Below are positions 15,882 through 26,061 of a DNA stretch of 64,000 nucleotides, in pieces. The stretch is from CAWGMT01 sp963823675 (GTDB lineage Bacteria > Planctomycetota > Planctomycetia > Isosphaerales > Isosphaeraceae). The first letter of the stretch is position 1; each line of letters starts with the position of its first letter. The notes beneath the pieces are model-generated. The model was not told the origin of the DNA and ran no database searches. It saw only the letters and a program-made list of their open reading frames with translations. The position numbers and the translations under genes are program-made. The stretch spans positions 124,001-188,000 of the forward strand of contig CAWGMT010000020.1 in assembly GCA_963823675.1 (NCBI GenBank), read 5' to 3'.

Positions 15882-17261
15882 TCACACGTGCTCCGGAGGC
15901 TGGATTCTCTCGACCTTGCCCGCTGTCAGGCCCGCCTGGTACTCGTTCCAGCTCATGGCCGGCCGGCCGGTGTCAACTTCCCGCATCGTGATGCAGCCCT
16001 CCACCGGACAAACCAGGCTGCACATGTTGCAGCCGACGCAGACGTCCTCCTTGACGGTGAACAGGTTGATCTCACCACCGCTCGCGCCGGCAACGACCTC
16101 GTGGCCGCCGGAACGGATCGCTCCGTTGCGCGAGGCCGGCTCCTCGAGGTATTCGGCTGAGGAAATCCGGTCCCACCGGATCGACTGGTGGCAGCCGTCC
16201 TCGCACGCGATGTAACAGAGCCCGCAGTGAATGCATTTCTGCTGGTCGATCTGGGCGACGACCTTGTAGTTCAAGTCGAGCTCGCCCCATGACTTGATTC
16301 GGGGTACCGAGCGGCCGACGAGCTCGCCCACGCTCCGGTAGCCCTTCTCGCTCATCCAGCCGTCCAGGCCGCTTATCAGGTGCTCGACGATTCGGAACCC
16401 GTAGTGCATGACGGCCGTGCAGACTTGCACTGAGTGAGCGCCCAGGAGCAGGAATTCGACGGCATCCTGCCAGGCCTGAATGCCGCCGATGCCGCTGATC
16501 GGAACGTTGATGGCGGGATCGGCCGCGAGGGCGGCCACCATATTGAGCGCGACCGGCTTGATGGCTGGCCCGCAATAGCCGCCGTGACTGCCGTAGCCGC
16601 GAACCGCCGGCTTGGGAGCCAATGTATCAAGATCCACTCCCATGATCGAATTGATCGTATTGATCAACGAGAGGGCATTGGCTCCGCCCTTGACCGCCGC
16701 CCGGCCGATGGCGGTCACGTCACCCACATTGGGCGTGAGCTTGACCATCACCGGAATGGACGCCGCTTCCTTGACCCATTCGGTAATCATGCACGTGTAG
16801 TCGGGGACCTGTCCGACCGCCGAGCCCATGCCGCGCTCGCTCATGCCGTGGGGGCAGCCGAAATTGAGCTCGATGCCGTCGGCGCCGGCGTCTTGCGTCT
16901 TCCTGGTGATCTCATGCCAGGCTTTTCGGGTCAACTCCACCATGAGCGACACAAAGAGCGCCCGGTCGGGATGGGCGCGCTTGACACGCGCGATTTCCTT
17001 GAGGTTGACGTCGAGCGTGCGATCGGTGATCAGCTCGATATTATTGAGTCCCATCACCTTTCGCCCGTCGTAGTCGACGGCGCCATAGCGCGATGAAACG
17101 TTGACGATCGGCTCGTCCGCCAGGGTCTTCCAGACCGCGCCCCCCCAGCCGGCGTCAAACGCGCGCCGGACCTGGTACTCGGAGTTGGTCGGCGGTCCGG
17201 AAGCCAGCCAGAAGGGGTTCACGGCCTTCACTCCGCAGAATTCGATCGAGAGGTCGGTCAT
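15882..17261 (-). CDS. preA: NAD-dependent dihydropyrimidine dehydrogenase, PreA subunit
   Basis: The start at ATG 17261 overlaps the preT stop as ATGA, so translation is coupled, giving 459 residues. The N-terminal TIM barrel matches dihydropyrimidine/dihydroorotate dehydrogenases: FWLASGPPTNS, KTLADEPIVNVSSRYGA, ELNFGCPHGMSERGMGSAVG and MVKLTPNVGDV. The C-terminus holds two [4Fe-4S] motifs, CIHCGLCYIAC and CVGCNMCSLVCP. PreA binds FMN and reduces uracil or thymine to the dihydro form using electrons from PreT. The neighbours encode PreT and dihydropyrimidinase. All key motifs are intact. Confidence 0.93.
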   Translation of the reverse strand: MTDLSIEFCGVKAVNPFWLASGPPTNSEYQVRRAFDAGWGGAVWKTLADEPIVNVSSRYGAVDYDGRKVMGLNNIELITDRTLDVNLKEIARVKRAHPDRALFVSLMVELTRKAWHEITRKTQDAGADGIELNFGCPHGMSERGMGSAVGQVPDYTCMITEWVKEAASIPVMVKLTPNVGDVTAIGRAAVKGGANALSLINTINSIMGVDLDTLAPKPAVRGYGSHGGYCGPAIKPVALNMVAALAADPAINVPISGIGGIQAWQDAVEFLLLGAHSVQVCTAVMHYGFRIVEHLISGLDGWMSEKGYRSVGELVGRSVPRIKSWGELDLNYKVVAQIDQQKCIHCGLCYIACEDGCHQSIRWDRISSAEYLEEPASRNGAIRSGGHEVVAGASGGEINLFTVKEDVCVGCNMCSLVCPVEGCITMREVDTGRPAMSWNEYQAGLTAGKVERIQPPEHV

Positions 17262-18608
17262 GTCGACTCCTGTGAGGCCGTGAGGACAGCGTGGATCCCG
17301 CGCGCCGCGATTTTGCCGTCCTCGACCGCATCGACGACCTCGCCGCCGTTGCGCAGGCAGTCGCCTCCTGCGAAGAGCCCCGTAACGCTTGTCGCCCCGG
17401 TGGTACGATCCGCAATGATCCGCCCCTTGTCGCACGCTAGCTCAGGCAGCGCAGCCAGCAGATCGAAGAGCGGCTCCTGGCCGAGTGCCTTGACAACCAT
17501 ATCGGCGGGCAGCGTGAAATTCGACCCTTGCACCACCTTGAGCCGTCCGGCGCGCGATCTGCGGTCATCGAGCTCGGTCCTGACGAACTCGACTCCGTGC
17601 GCCGCACGTCCATCGCCCAGTATCCGGACCGGCTGCGCCAGCCACTCGAACCGGACTCCGTCCGACTTGGCCAGCTCGTATTCGTAGGCGAAAGCCGGCA
17701 CGAGCTCCTCCGATCGCCGGTAAGCGATCGTGACGGTCTCCGCGCCGAGGCGCCTGGCTGCGGTCGCCACGTCGATCGCCGTGTTGCCGGCACCAATGAC
17801 CACCACGTTTCTCCCGACCGTGCAGTCGGCAAGCGGCCTGGCGTGGGTCTGAAAGATGAAGTCGAGTGCTTCCCAGACGCCGCCCAGGGTTTCGCCTTCG
17901 ATCCCCAGGGGCAGAGTCCGGCCGAGTCCGATACCGAGGAACACGGCGTCATAGGCGCCGAGCAATTCCTTGACTTCGGCGCCCGTGATCCGATGGCCAA
18001 GCTTGATCTCGATTCCGATCTGGCGAATCATCTCGATCTCGGAGAGTGCAAACTCGGTGGAGATCTTGTAAGCGGCGATCCCCAGCGCGTCGAGGCCGCC
18101 TGGCAGGCTTCGTGCCTCGAAGACGATGACGTCGTGGCCGAGCCGGCGCAGCTCGTGGGCGCAGCTCAGTCCGGCCGGTCCCGAGCCGATCACAGCCACG
18201 CGCTTACCCGTGGGCCGCCCAGCTTCGAAGAACCGTGCGCCCGCGCTGCCGCGAGATCGCAGGCATGCCGCTGTAGGCGGCCGATCGCGACGGGCGACTG
18301 TACGAGAATGCGATCGACGCAGGCTCCTTCGCAGAGAACTTCCGTGGGGCAGGCGCGGCACAACTGCCGCCGAAGATGTTGGCTTCGAGGATCGTTCTGG
18401 CGGCTCCGATGTCGTCGTGGTGCAGGATCTGGCGGATAAAGCGCGGAACGTCGATGTGTGTCGGGCAGGCGCGGGTGCAGGGGGCGTCGAAACAGAACAA
18501 GCAGCGCGTGGCTTCAATCCGAGCCGCGGCGACCCCGAGCGGCGGCGGGATGTCGGCGAATCGTGCGGTCAATTCCTCGGGGGTTTGGAGATCACCGGCC
18601 CGGAACAT
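17258..18608 (-). CDS. preT: NAD-dependent dihydropyrimidine dehydrogenase, PreT subunit (two frameshifts)
   Basis: The ATG at 18608 (MFRAGDLQTPEELTARFADI) has a GAGGAG site. The N-terminal Fe-S region CLFCFDAPCTRACPTHIDVP is in one frame. After GGSCA the expected ACPTEVLCEGACVDRILVQ continues in a second frame, and from ARFFEAGRPTGKRVAVIGSG onward in a third. Single missing bases near 18357 and 18245 reconcile all three. The remainder has FAD (GSGPAGLSCAHELRRLGHDV) and NAD (VIGAGNTAIDVATAARRLGA) binding motifs and a terminal GLFAGGDCLRNGGEVVDAV. PreT transfers electrons from NADH to PreA. Because the broken motifs are perfectly preserved in the alternate frames, sequencing indels are more likely than decay. 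Confidence 0.85.
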
Positions 18609-18664
18609 GCGCGACTCCTCATCACGGACTCTGGCGGAGAACGGACCGCCCCGGCGCGACCGAG

Positions 18665-20096
18665 TTATTGCGAGGCGGCGGCGAGCGGGACACGCTCGTC
18701 GAGACAACCTGCCCGCTCGCGCGGCAGCCAGCGGCCCAAAGCCCTGCTGGCCGACGAACTTGTAATCCGCCACGATCTTCCGGCCGCGACAGAATGTGGT
18801 CTCGGCGAAGCCTGCCAGCGACCAGCCCTGGTATGGGTTCCAGTCGGCGTTCGTCTCCATCGTCCGATGGTCCACTTCGATCCGCTTCTTGGGGTCGATG
18901 ATTGCGAGGTCGGCATCACTGCCTACCGCGATGACGCCTTTGCGCGGATAAAGGCCCATCAGCTTGGCCGGGTTCGTGCAGCACTTGGCGACGAATTCCG
19001 CCCTTGTGAGCCGGCCCTCGAGCACACCGTGGGTGTAGACGATCGGCAAGAGCGTCTCCAGGCCGGGCAGTCCCATCGGGATCCTGGTCCAGTCTCCCTC
19101 CCACCGCCCCTTCTGCGCCCGGTTGAACGTACACGTGTCGGTGGAGACCACCGAGACCTCGCCGTCGTGCAGCCCCTTCCAGAGCCGCTCCTGGTCCTTT
19201 TTCTGCTTGATCTGCGGGCAGCAGGCGAAGAGATGGCCGTCGGGCCCGTCGAAGGCCGAGTCGTCGAGCACGAGATATTGCGCACAGGTCTCGGCGTAGA
19301 CGTCCACCCCCCGCGCACGGGCTGCCTTGACGAGGTCGGCTCCTTGGGCGGTCGACATGTGGACGATGTAGAGCCGGCCGCCGGTCACTTCGGCCCAGGT
19401 CATGGCGCGCTGGATCGCCTCGGCCTCGATGAAGTTGGGGCGCGTCATCGGATGCAGCCGCGCGCCGTACTGTCGCATGAGCTCGGGCGTGTGATACCGC
19501 GCGATCAGCTCATCGAGCACGCGGCTCGATTCCGCATGTACCAGCAGCATCGCTCCCAGGTTTTTGCACCGCTCGAGCGTGTTGAAAATCGCCCGGTCGT
19601 CGGCTTGCCAGCCCTCGGACGCGTAGATCATGAACTCCTTGAAGGTCGGGCAACCCATGCCGACGAGCGTTTCCATCTCGGGCCCGTGGCGATCCCAATT
19701 CGTGATGGCGATGTGAAAGCAGTAATCGACGCACGCCTTGGGCCTGGCGCGGGCCATCCAGTTCTCGAACGCGTCGACCAGTGTCTCCTGGCCATAGGGA
19801 ATGGCGAAGTCGATCACGGTCGTGACACCGCCCCTGGCGGCGGCGCGCGTGCCGGTACTCCAGTCGTCGCTCGAAACCGTTCCGCAGAACGGCAGCTCGA
19901 GATGGACGTGGACATCGACTCCGCCCGGGATCACAATCCGCCCGGTCGCATCGATGACCTCCGCCGCGCTCCCGCTGCCCGCGGCCAAGTTCGGGCCCAC
20001 CGCGGCGATGGTCTCGCCGCGAATCCCAACATCCGCTTTCGTCTCGCCAAGGGCGGAAAGAAGCAGACCATTCGCAATCACGACGTCATAATTCAT
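18665..20096 (-). CDS. hydA: Dihydropyrimidinase (D-hydantoinase family), C-terminal frameshift
   Basis: The cyclic amidohydrolase starts at 20096 (MNYDVVIANG). It has the metal motif GGVDVHVHLELP (His63, His65), the lysine that is carbamylated in GCPTFKEFMIYASEGW, and the His in YIVHMSTAQGADLV. It also has CPQIKQKKDQERLWKGL, then VSVVSTDTCTF. It hydrolyses dihydrouracil/dihydrothymine to N-carbamoyl-beta-amino acids. In its main frame it has no stop and would run into PreT. One missing base near 18740 (TTTGGGCCGC) gives the expected ending FGRWLPRERAG and a TAA at 18665, 57 bases before preT. I therefore end the gene there. It is the first gene of a hydA-preT-preA operon. Confidence 0.9.
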
Positions 20097-20104
20097 AGGA
20101 ATTC

Positions 20105-21499
20105 TCAGGCTCGGATGATCGTGGCAGCCGGTGCGATCACGTCTTTCATCGCGTTACGCGTATCGACGATCAGAAGAGAATGCTCGGCAATCCAGGACCA
20201 GTTATAAGCCGAGTGGTCGGTCACGATCAACACACAATCACGAGACTGAAGGTATAGGGCGGTCAGCTCCCGGCTGGTCATCCGAAGGTGGGGATAGCGA
20301 CGCATTTCGGGAAGGGCGGGAATATGCGGGTCATTGTAATCGACGAGGGCGCCCTTTTGGAGAAGCAGGTCCACGAGCGCGAAGCCGGGCGACTCGCGCG
20401 GGTCGTCCACGTCTTTCTTGTAGGCCATCCCCAGGAGAGTGATCTTGCTCCCCTTGACCGGCTTGCACCGATCGTTGAGCGCGTCCGCGAGCTTACCGAC
20501 GACATACCCGGGCATTCCCGTGTTGATCTCACCGGCCAGCTCGATGAACCGAGTGGCCAGGCCGTGCTTCTTGGCCACCCAGGTAAGATAAAACGGATCG
20601 ATCGGGATGCAATGACCACCCAGCCCAGGGCCCGGATAGAAAGCCTGGTAGCCGAACGGCTTGGTCCTGGCAGCCTCGATGACCTCCCAGACGTTGATGC
20701 CCATGCGGTCGTAAAGAACTTTCAGCTCGTTGACCAGCGCGATATTGATGGCGCGGTAGGTGTTTTCGAGGATCTTGCAGGCCTCGGCGACTTCCAGGCT
20801 GGAGACGGGCACGACCCGGACGACGACCTTGCTGTAAAGGGCAACGGCGAGCTCGAGGCTGGCCGGATCGAGGCCGCCAACAACCTTGGGGATGGTCGGA
20901 GCCGAGAACCGAGGATTGCCGGGATCCTCACGCTCGGGACTGAAGGCCAGGAAGAAGTCGATCCCGGGTCTTAGCCCCGTGGCCTGTAGCAGCGGGAGCA
21001 CGACCTCGCGGGTCGTGCCCGGATACGTCGTGCTCTCCAGCACCACGAGCTGGCCGGGCCGTAGACGCTCGGCGATGGCCTTCGCCGAGTTGATGATGAA
21101 GGTGAGGTCGGGGTCTCTTGCCTCCGTCAGAGGAGTCGGAACGCAGATGATGACGACATCGGGCTCGCCCAAGCGCTGGAAGTCGACCGTGGCTTCGAAT
21201 GCGTTCTCGCGCATCTGGCGGATGGTCGCGTCGGGAATATGCCCGATGTAGCTTTCCCCGCGTTCAATGCGGGCCACTTTTACAGGGTCAACGTCAAATC
21301 CCAGAACCGCAATCCGGCGGTCGCTGAAGGCTCGCGCCAATGGAAGGCCGACGTAGCCCAAGCCGATGATTCCCACGCGGACCGCCGCTCTTTCGATGCG
21401 GGTCAGGAGCGCCTCGTGGCAAGAACGGCGGGGATTTCCGCCTGCGTCGCGCCCCGGAATTGCGGCGGGAAGAATCTCAGGGTCGGCATCCTGGGGCAT
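20105..21499 (-). CDS. UDP-N-acetyl-hexosamine 6-dehydrogenase (nucleotide sugar dehydrogenase)
   Basis: The ATG at 21499 (MPQDADPEILP) has a GAGAGAAG site, giving about 464 residues; an earlier start at 21544 overlaps the upstream gene. The Rossmann motif VGIIGLGYVGLPLA, the segment VIICVPTPL and the catalytic cysteine motif GPGLGGHCIPIDPFYLTW identify the UDP-glucose/GDP-mannose dehydrogenase superfamily. The sequence GMAYKKDVDDPRESP and the AFSPEREDPGN stretch match the UDP-GlcNAc/UDP-ManNAc dehydrogenase branch (WbpA/WecC-like). It makes a UDP-hexosaminuronic acid for surface polysaccharides. It lies directly behind the DUF4091 lipoprotein gene. Confidence 0.88.
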   Translation of the reverse strand: MPQDADPEILPAAIPGRDAGGNPRRSCHEALLTRIERAAVRVGIIGLGYVGLPLARAFSDRRIAVLGFDVDPVKVARIERGESYIGHIPDATIRQMRENAFEATVDFQRLGEPDVVIICVPTPLTEARDPDLTFIINSAKAIAERLRPGQLVVLESTTYPGTTREVVLPLLQATGLRPGIDFFLAFSPEREDPGNPRFSAPTIPKVVGGLDPASLELAVALYSKVVVRVVPVSSLEVAEACKILENTYRAINIALVNELKVLYDRMGINVWEVIEAARTKPFGYQAFYPGPGLGGHCIPIDPFYLTWVAKKHGLATRFIELAGEINTGMPGYVVGKLADALNDRCKPVKGSKITLLGMAYKKDVDDPRESPGFALVDLLLQKGALVDYNDPHIPALPEMRRYPHLRMTSRELTALYLQSRDCVLIVTDHSAYNWSWIAEHSLLIVDTRNAMKDVIAPAATIIRA

Positions 21500-21515
21500 G
21501 GTCTTCTCTCGTGGT

Positions 21516-24500
21516 CTACTGCCGCAAGGCTTCGATGGCGTCATCCACCTGTCGCCGGAATGCTGACCAGTCGTCGGGCGAAAAGAGCAAATCGTGATTT
21601 CTCTGTCCCAGGTGGAACGCGGCCATGCGCGTGGCGATCAACTCGCGCGCGGCTTTGGCGGCTGGATTACCTGCGTTCTCCGTCGCGAGACGGGAGAGCG
21701 TCAGCAGCCTGCGATAGTCGTCCAGCCCTTCGCGGAGACGCTCGAATTCGACCGACGGGATGAGGCGCCCGTCCGGCGACGAATTGCACCAGGCGTAGTC
21801 GTCCTCGCGGCAGTCGAGTGCGTAATAAGGGTCGCCGGCCGCGTTGTTCCAGTGCCAGGCGACCCGGAACTTCATGCCGCGCTCCTGCGCGGCCTTGTAC
21901 ATGTAGATGCCATAGGTCCAGCGATCGCCGCCGTTGTAGAAGGCCCAGTCTCCTCCGACCTCATGGATCAGCTTCACGGAAGCCTCGTCATGGATGTTCC
22001 AGGAGGGCACGTGCAATGCCCTGGAGAGGCGGAAGGCTGGATTCTGCTGGTTGCTGCCCCTGAAGCTGGTAGCGGCTGTGAAGTATGGCGGGCCCTTCGG
22101 GAACGCCTTCCGGTACGCCTCGGCATTCTCCGCCGAGCGAACGAGGTCGTCGGCGCCTGGCTCGTCGCCGATGTTGAAGTAAACGGGAACCCATCCGCTC
22201 CGGTCGGCGTGTTCCTGGATTTCGCCGTAGACGGCCTGGATGAATGCAGCATAATCCTTGAACCCGGCGGCCGTCATCCGGCGGGCGTCCTGGTAATAGC
22301 CGTTGATTCCTTCGACACCGCCGCCGTAGGTGACAACCGCGAGGAATCCCAGGTCGTTGACGAGTTTCATCTGGGAATCGGCTCTCTGGAAGTCGAGCAG
22401 AGGTTTGCCGTTCTTGAACCCCTTGTACACGATCGACGGCAGACCGCTACAGGCTGTGAAGCCATATTCTCGCATCTTCCGGAGGCTTTTTTCGGCCAAC
22501 ATCGCGTTGAATTCCGAGGTCCTGGGATCGTCGCCGTACCAGGGGATGGTGATCCCGAAACCAAAGGGACCGGCGGGGACGTCCACCACGTCCAGGGTTC
22601 CGGCCCGGACGCGGAATTCCAGCGGGACCTGGGCCGTGACACCCGTCTCGGGACGGATCGTGACCGTGCCCCTGTACACGCCCGGCCGGGCATCCGCCGG
22701 CGTCCGGATCGTCAGCCAGAACCGCCTGGTCAAGCCCGCGGGCACTTCGGCGACGCCATCGGGCATGATCAGCCGAGGCTGGATCGAGTAAACAGTGCCT
22801 TCCATGGTGACACGGGTGATTCGGTAAGAGACGAAGCCCAGGTCGATCGCCGTGCTTGGGATCGTCCCGGCTGGGCCGGTCAAGTCAGAGGCGGCGACCG
22901 CGACCTTGCCCAGGTCGCGAAGCGGAACCAGGCTGATCGTCACGGGCTCGTACTCACCGGCAAATGCCTCTCCGCGAACGAGATCACCGGGCTCTCGCTC
23001 GGAGGGCGCGTCGTTATAAAATACGTCCTGCATGTAATCGCGCTGGAAGACCGCGTAGCCCCGGCGCCGGTCTTCATCGCTCGCTCGCACGGAACCTCCT
23101 GTGACGGGGTGGAGGACTCGCTTGAAATAGTTATCGAAGTAGAAGCGGCGTTTCGCCTGAACAGACTCGAGGAACTCTTGCCCCCGGGCTGCCTGCGCCA
23201 CGGGGAAGATCACGACGGCGGAAACCGAGCACGTCCAGTTTTCCCCCTGAAATTCCAGGTTCAACTGTCCATCGGTCACCTCGACATCAAATCGCTTCTC
23301 GTCGAAGGAGGTCTTCTGGTATTTGTCGAACGTCACATCATTGGGACGGTCCTCGACGTTCCAGAACCGGTAGTATCTTGCCTTGAACGCCTCGAAATCC
23401 ATGGTCTCGTCCACGACCGGCCGGCCTTCGGCGAGAATGGAGCGCTTGCGGTAGGTCTGAAACTCGCCCCAGTAGCCCGAGGGATTGTTGACGTTGACGA
23501 AGACCCGGTACTTGCCGTTGGGCAGGTCGACCGCGAAGCCGCCCGCTTCGATGCAGAGGAAATCCTGGTAGAGGGGATCGGGCTGGAGCACGTCGAACGG
23601 CTCGCCAGATCCGCGCATTCTGCAGCCCATACCCGCGGCCTGGGCTATACCGCGTGGCGGGGGTGATTGCGCTAAACCCGTCCATCACCGGGCTCGAGCC
23701 GGGCCCGAAGTCGAAGGCGTACAGGCCGGCGAAACCAGTCCGCGCCGTCGACACGTCGCGCTCCAGGCGCACGTTCTCGATCATGAGGGGGGCGGCCGGC
23801 CGCTCGCCGATGCCGAAGACCAGGCGAGTGATCTTGTCCAGGATGAGCGTCCGGCCCGGCCTCGACTTCTCGCCCACGTACAGTTGCTTGAGCGGGATGA
23901 TCAAGGTGCTGCGCCCGGGAGGCACGACCGTGGAGTAATTGACCCGGGTCCAGTAGTCCCGGGTGCCGGCATCACGGATTTCAAGGTCGAGGTTCAGCGG
24001 CCCGGGGGCGTCGGTGCTGAGGTCGGCCTTGAGGAAATCGTAGCCGAGCCAGTTCTGCCGCCCTTCCAGGCTCGCGTAGGATTTGTCGATCCGTAGCGAC
24101 TTGTGGCCGCCAGGCTCGCGGGCCGCCACGACGACGCCGCCGGAGAAGGGGTTCCGGTCGTCGAAGGAGGCGATCGTCTTGACGGCCGGGCCGGCGATGC
24201 TGCCTGCCGTGGTCAAAAGCGATGTGCCGCACGCGTAGCAGGTTTTCCACGCTCGGGCGTTTCGGTATCCGCACTCCGAGCAGCCGACGGCGCCTGCGGG
24301 GATGTCGCCGGGCGGCGCGATCGGCGATTCTTCGGGGTCGAGCACCGGTTTATTGGTAAGGGGAACGTCCCCGTCTACTTTCTCCAGGGATACGTCATCG
24401 ACCCAGAAATAGCCCGGAGCCATCAATCCGAAGGATGGTCCCGCCTTCTTCCTCTTCGTGACGTCGCCGACGTAGGTGAGCTTCGTCCAGCCGAAGCTGC

Positions 24501-24898
24501 CATTTTTGTTGAGTTGAACGTATTTCCCATCGAACATAAACTCGGTCTTCCAGCCGTCATTGCCGGTTCCGATGTCGAGCCCTCTCAAGTAGGCGGTGAC
24601 GCGGTATCTTCCCGGTTCGAGCATCACGTTCTGGGCGACCCGGATCTTGGGACCGGCCGAGCCAAACAGGAGACAGGAGTGCTGGCCGCTGTGGGCGATT
24701 TGACCGACCCGGAAATCGCAGTCGCCCTCGTACTTCCACCCGCCCCACTTGGCGAAAACCAACCCGAACTGATCCTTCTCCTTGGTGATTTCAAAAGATG
24801 AGTCTTGGAGCAGGTTCCCCTGAACACGTCCGCAGCCGAGGACGAGGGGAAAGAGAATCGCCAGCGCAGGTGCGCCGGCCGGATCGAAAGTTGCATCA
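21516..24898 (-). CDS. DUF4091/GH123-like glycoside hydrolase lipoprotein (two frameshifts)
   Basis: Start ATG 24898 has an AGGTGGAG site. After MQLSIRPA one missing base near 24885 puts the reading into LAILFPLVLGCGRVQGN, a lipoprotein signal with lipobox LVLGC. A carbohydrate-binding-like region, a zinc ribbon (GCSECGYRNARAWKTCYACG) and a second beta-sandwich follow. Near 23610 a further missing base joins QNARIWR to FDVLQPDPLYQDF, a CBM-like domain. The C-terminal about 450 residues are a TIM-barrel region with NIGDEPGADDL and the ending LREGLDDYRRLLTL, typical of DUF4091/GH123-like proteins. It probably acts on extracellular glycans at the outer surface; the substrate is unknown. The reconstructed protein has about 1,127 residues. 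Confidence 0.7.
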
Positions 24899-25468
24899 CT
24901 CCACCTCGTGGCGATGGGCCTGTGAAAGGATCCAGGTAGTGGCGTCCGCCAAGTCGGCCGCGACGTAATCGGGGTCTGGGTTGGGCCGCCGCTCGGTGTA
25001 TGCCCGGTCGATGAACACGGTTCGGCAGCCGGCGCGGCGCCCCGCTTCGATGTCCCTCCAGCGATCTCCGACCATGAAGCTGGCAGCCAGGTCGATACGA
25101 TACTTGTCGGCCGCCTCGAGCAAGAGGCCCGGGTTCGGCTTGCGGCGAGGGCAGTCGTCGCCGTCCTCGTAACAAACGAGGATCGCGGTGATCGGCGACT
25201 CGGCCAGCAGGCGTGCGTTCATCGCCTCGATCACCTCACGGCGCTGGGTGCCGCGGGCGACGTCGGGCTGATTGGTCGCCCCGATCAGGAGGAACCCGGC
25301 TGCGTGCAGTCGCCACAGGGACTCGGGAACACCGGGCAGAATCTCGAACCGATCGAGTGTAAGAGGAGGATACGGACGGCCCTCGCGCACCAGGGCACGG
25401 TTCAAGACACCATCGCGGTCGAGAAAGACTGCCCTGCGGGCGCCCGGGCGGGAGGTAGCGCAGATCAT
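24896..25468 (-). CDS. gmhB: D-glycero-D-manno-heptose 1,7-bisphosphate 7-phosphatase-like HAD phosphatase
   Basis: The ATG at 25468 overlaps the gmhA-like stop as ATGA, giving 190 residues. HAD-IIIA motifs are visible: AVFLDRDGVLNRALVREGRP (motif I, D-x-D), LIGATNQPDVARG (motif II), CPRRKPNPGLLLEAA (motif III Lys, with the Cys-rich loop of GmhB-type enzymes) and FMVGDRWRDIEAGRRAGC (motif IV). GmhB removes the 7-phosphate from heptose bisphosphate in ADP- or GDP-heptose synthesis. Coupling to an SIS-domain isomerase supports a heptose pathway. The kinase and nucleotidyltransferase are not in the window. It could also serve a related sugar phosphate. Confidence 0.85.
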   Translation of the reverse strand: MICATSRPGARRAVFLDRDGVLNRALVREGRPYPPLTLDRFEILPGVPESLWRLHAAGFLLIGATNQPDVARGTQRREVIEAMNARLLAESPITAILVCYEDGDDCPRRKPNPGLLLEAADKYRIDLAASFMVGDRWRDIEAGRRAGCRTVFIDRAYTERRPNPDPDYVAADLADATTWILSQAHRHEVE

Positions 25469-26061
25469 TTGACCGACTCCCACTTCGTCGGCCGCGACTT
25501 CAGCCGCGGGTGCGAGACCAGCAGGTGCCAGACGACTGCCTGGAATGCCTCGGAGTGCGGCGTGATGTGGTCGGGATTGACCGTCGGCACGATGGCACAG
25601 GCGGCGGCCACCTTGGCGGTGTAGCCGCCGTCTCTGCCGACAATGCCGATCACCGGTGCGCCGACCTCACCGGCATATTGCAATGCCGTGACGAGATTGG
25701 GGCTCACGTTTTTCTCGAGATTACCGCCGCCGACGGACAGCACCAGGATCAGGTCCTCGGGCTTCAAGCGACTGACCCGGAGCCATTCCGCGAAGATCGT
25801 GGACCACCCTTCATCGTTGGTCCGGGCCGTCAGCTCGGAAACATTGTCGGTCGGGGCGTAGGCCTCGATCCCGACGATCTTGCGAAAGTCGTTGACGGCG
25901 TGCGAGGCGTTGGCGGCGCTCCCACCGACGCCCAGAATGAACAGCCGACCCCCGCGCTCACGGGCATGTTCCAAGAGCAAGGCCATCCGCTCGATGGCCT
26001 CGACGTCCAGGCCATCAATTACTTGCTTGGCCTCGGATAAGAATTGCGCTGCGTGTGACAT
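25465..26061 (-). CDS. gmhA: SIS-domain sugar isomerase (GmhA-like, sedoheptulose-7-phosphate isomerase)
   Basis: The start is taken at ATG 26061 (MSHAAQFLSEAKQVIDG) after a G-rich site GGGGGGTG, giving 198 residues. The SIS fold is clear: GGRLFILGVGGSAANASHAV (phosphosugar-binding Ser/Asn loop), DLILVLSVGGGN and APVIGIVGRDGG. This pattern fits GmhA and related isomerases, which convert sedoheptulose 7-phosphate to D-glycero-D-manno-heptose 7-phosphate. The gmhB-like gene follows with ATGA overlap, so both are made together. The transcription unit probably starts here and continues through gmhB, the DUF4091 lipoprotein and the UDP-HexNAc dehydrogenase (inference). Confidence 0.82.
   Translation of the reverse strand: MSHAAQFLSEAKQVIDGLDVEAIERMALLLEHARERGGRLFILGVGGSAANASHAVNDFRKIVGIEAYAPTDNVSELTARTNDEGWSTIFAEWLRVSRLKPEDLILVLSVGGGNLEKNVSPNLVTALQYAGEVGAPVIGIVGRDGGYTAKVAAACAIVPTVNPDHITPHSEAFQAVVWHLLVSHPRLKSRPTKWESVK

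Noticed and set aside
18126..20207. A 693-codon open frame on the plus strand opposite the dihydropyrimidinase gene
   Set aside because: It is antisense to a gene with clear catalytic motifs. Its translation is Arg/Gly/Asp-rich with no family pattern, and such frames are common in high-GC DNA.
21594..23666. A 690-codon open frame on the plus strand opposite the DUF4091 gene
   Set aside because: It mirrors codon bias of the real minus-strand gene and lacks motifs or a ribosome-binding site.
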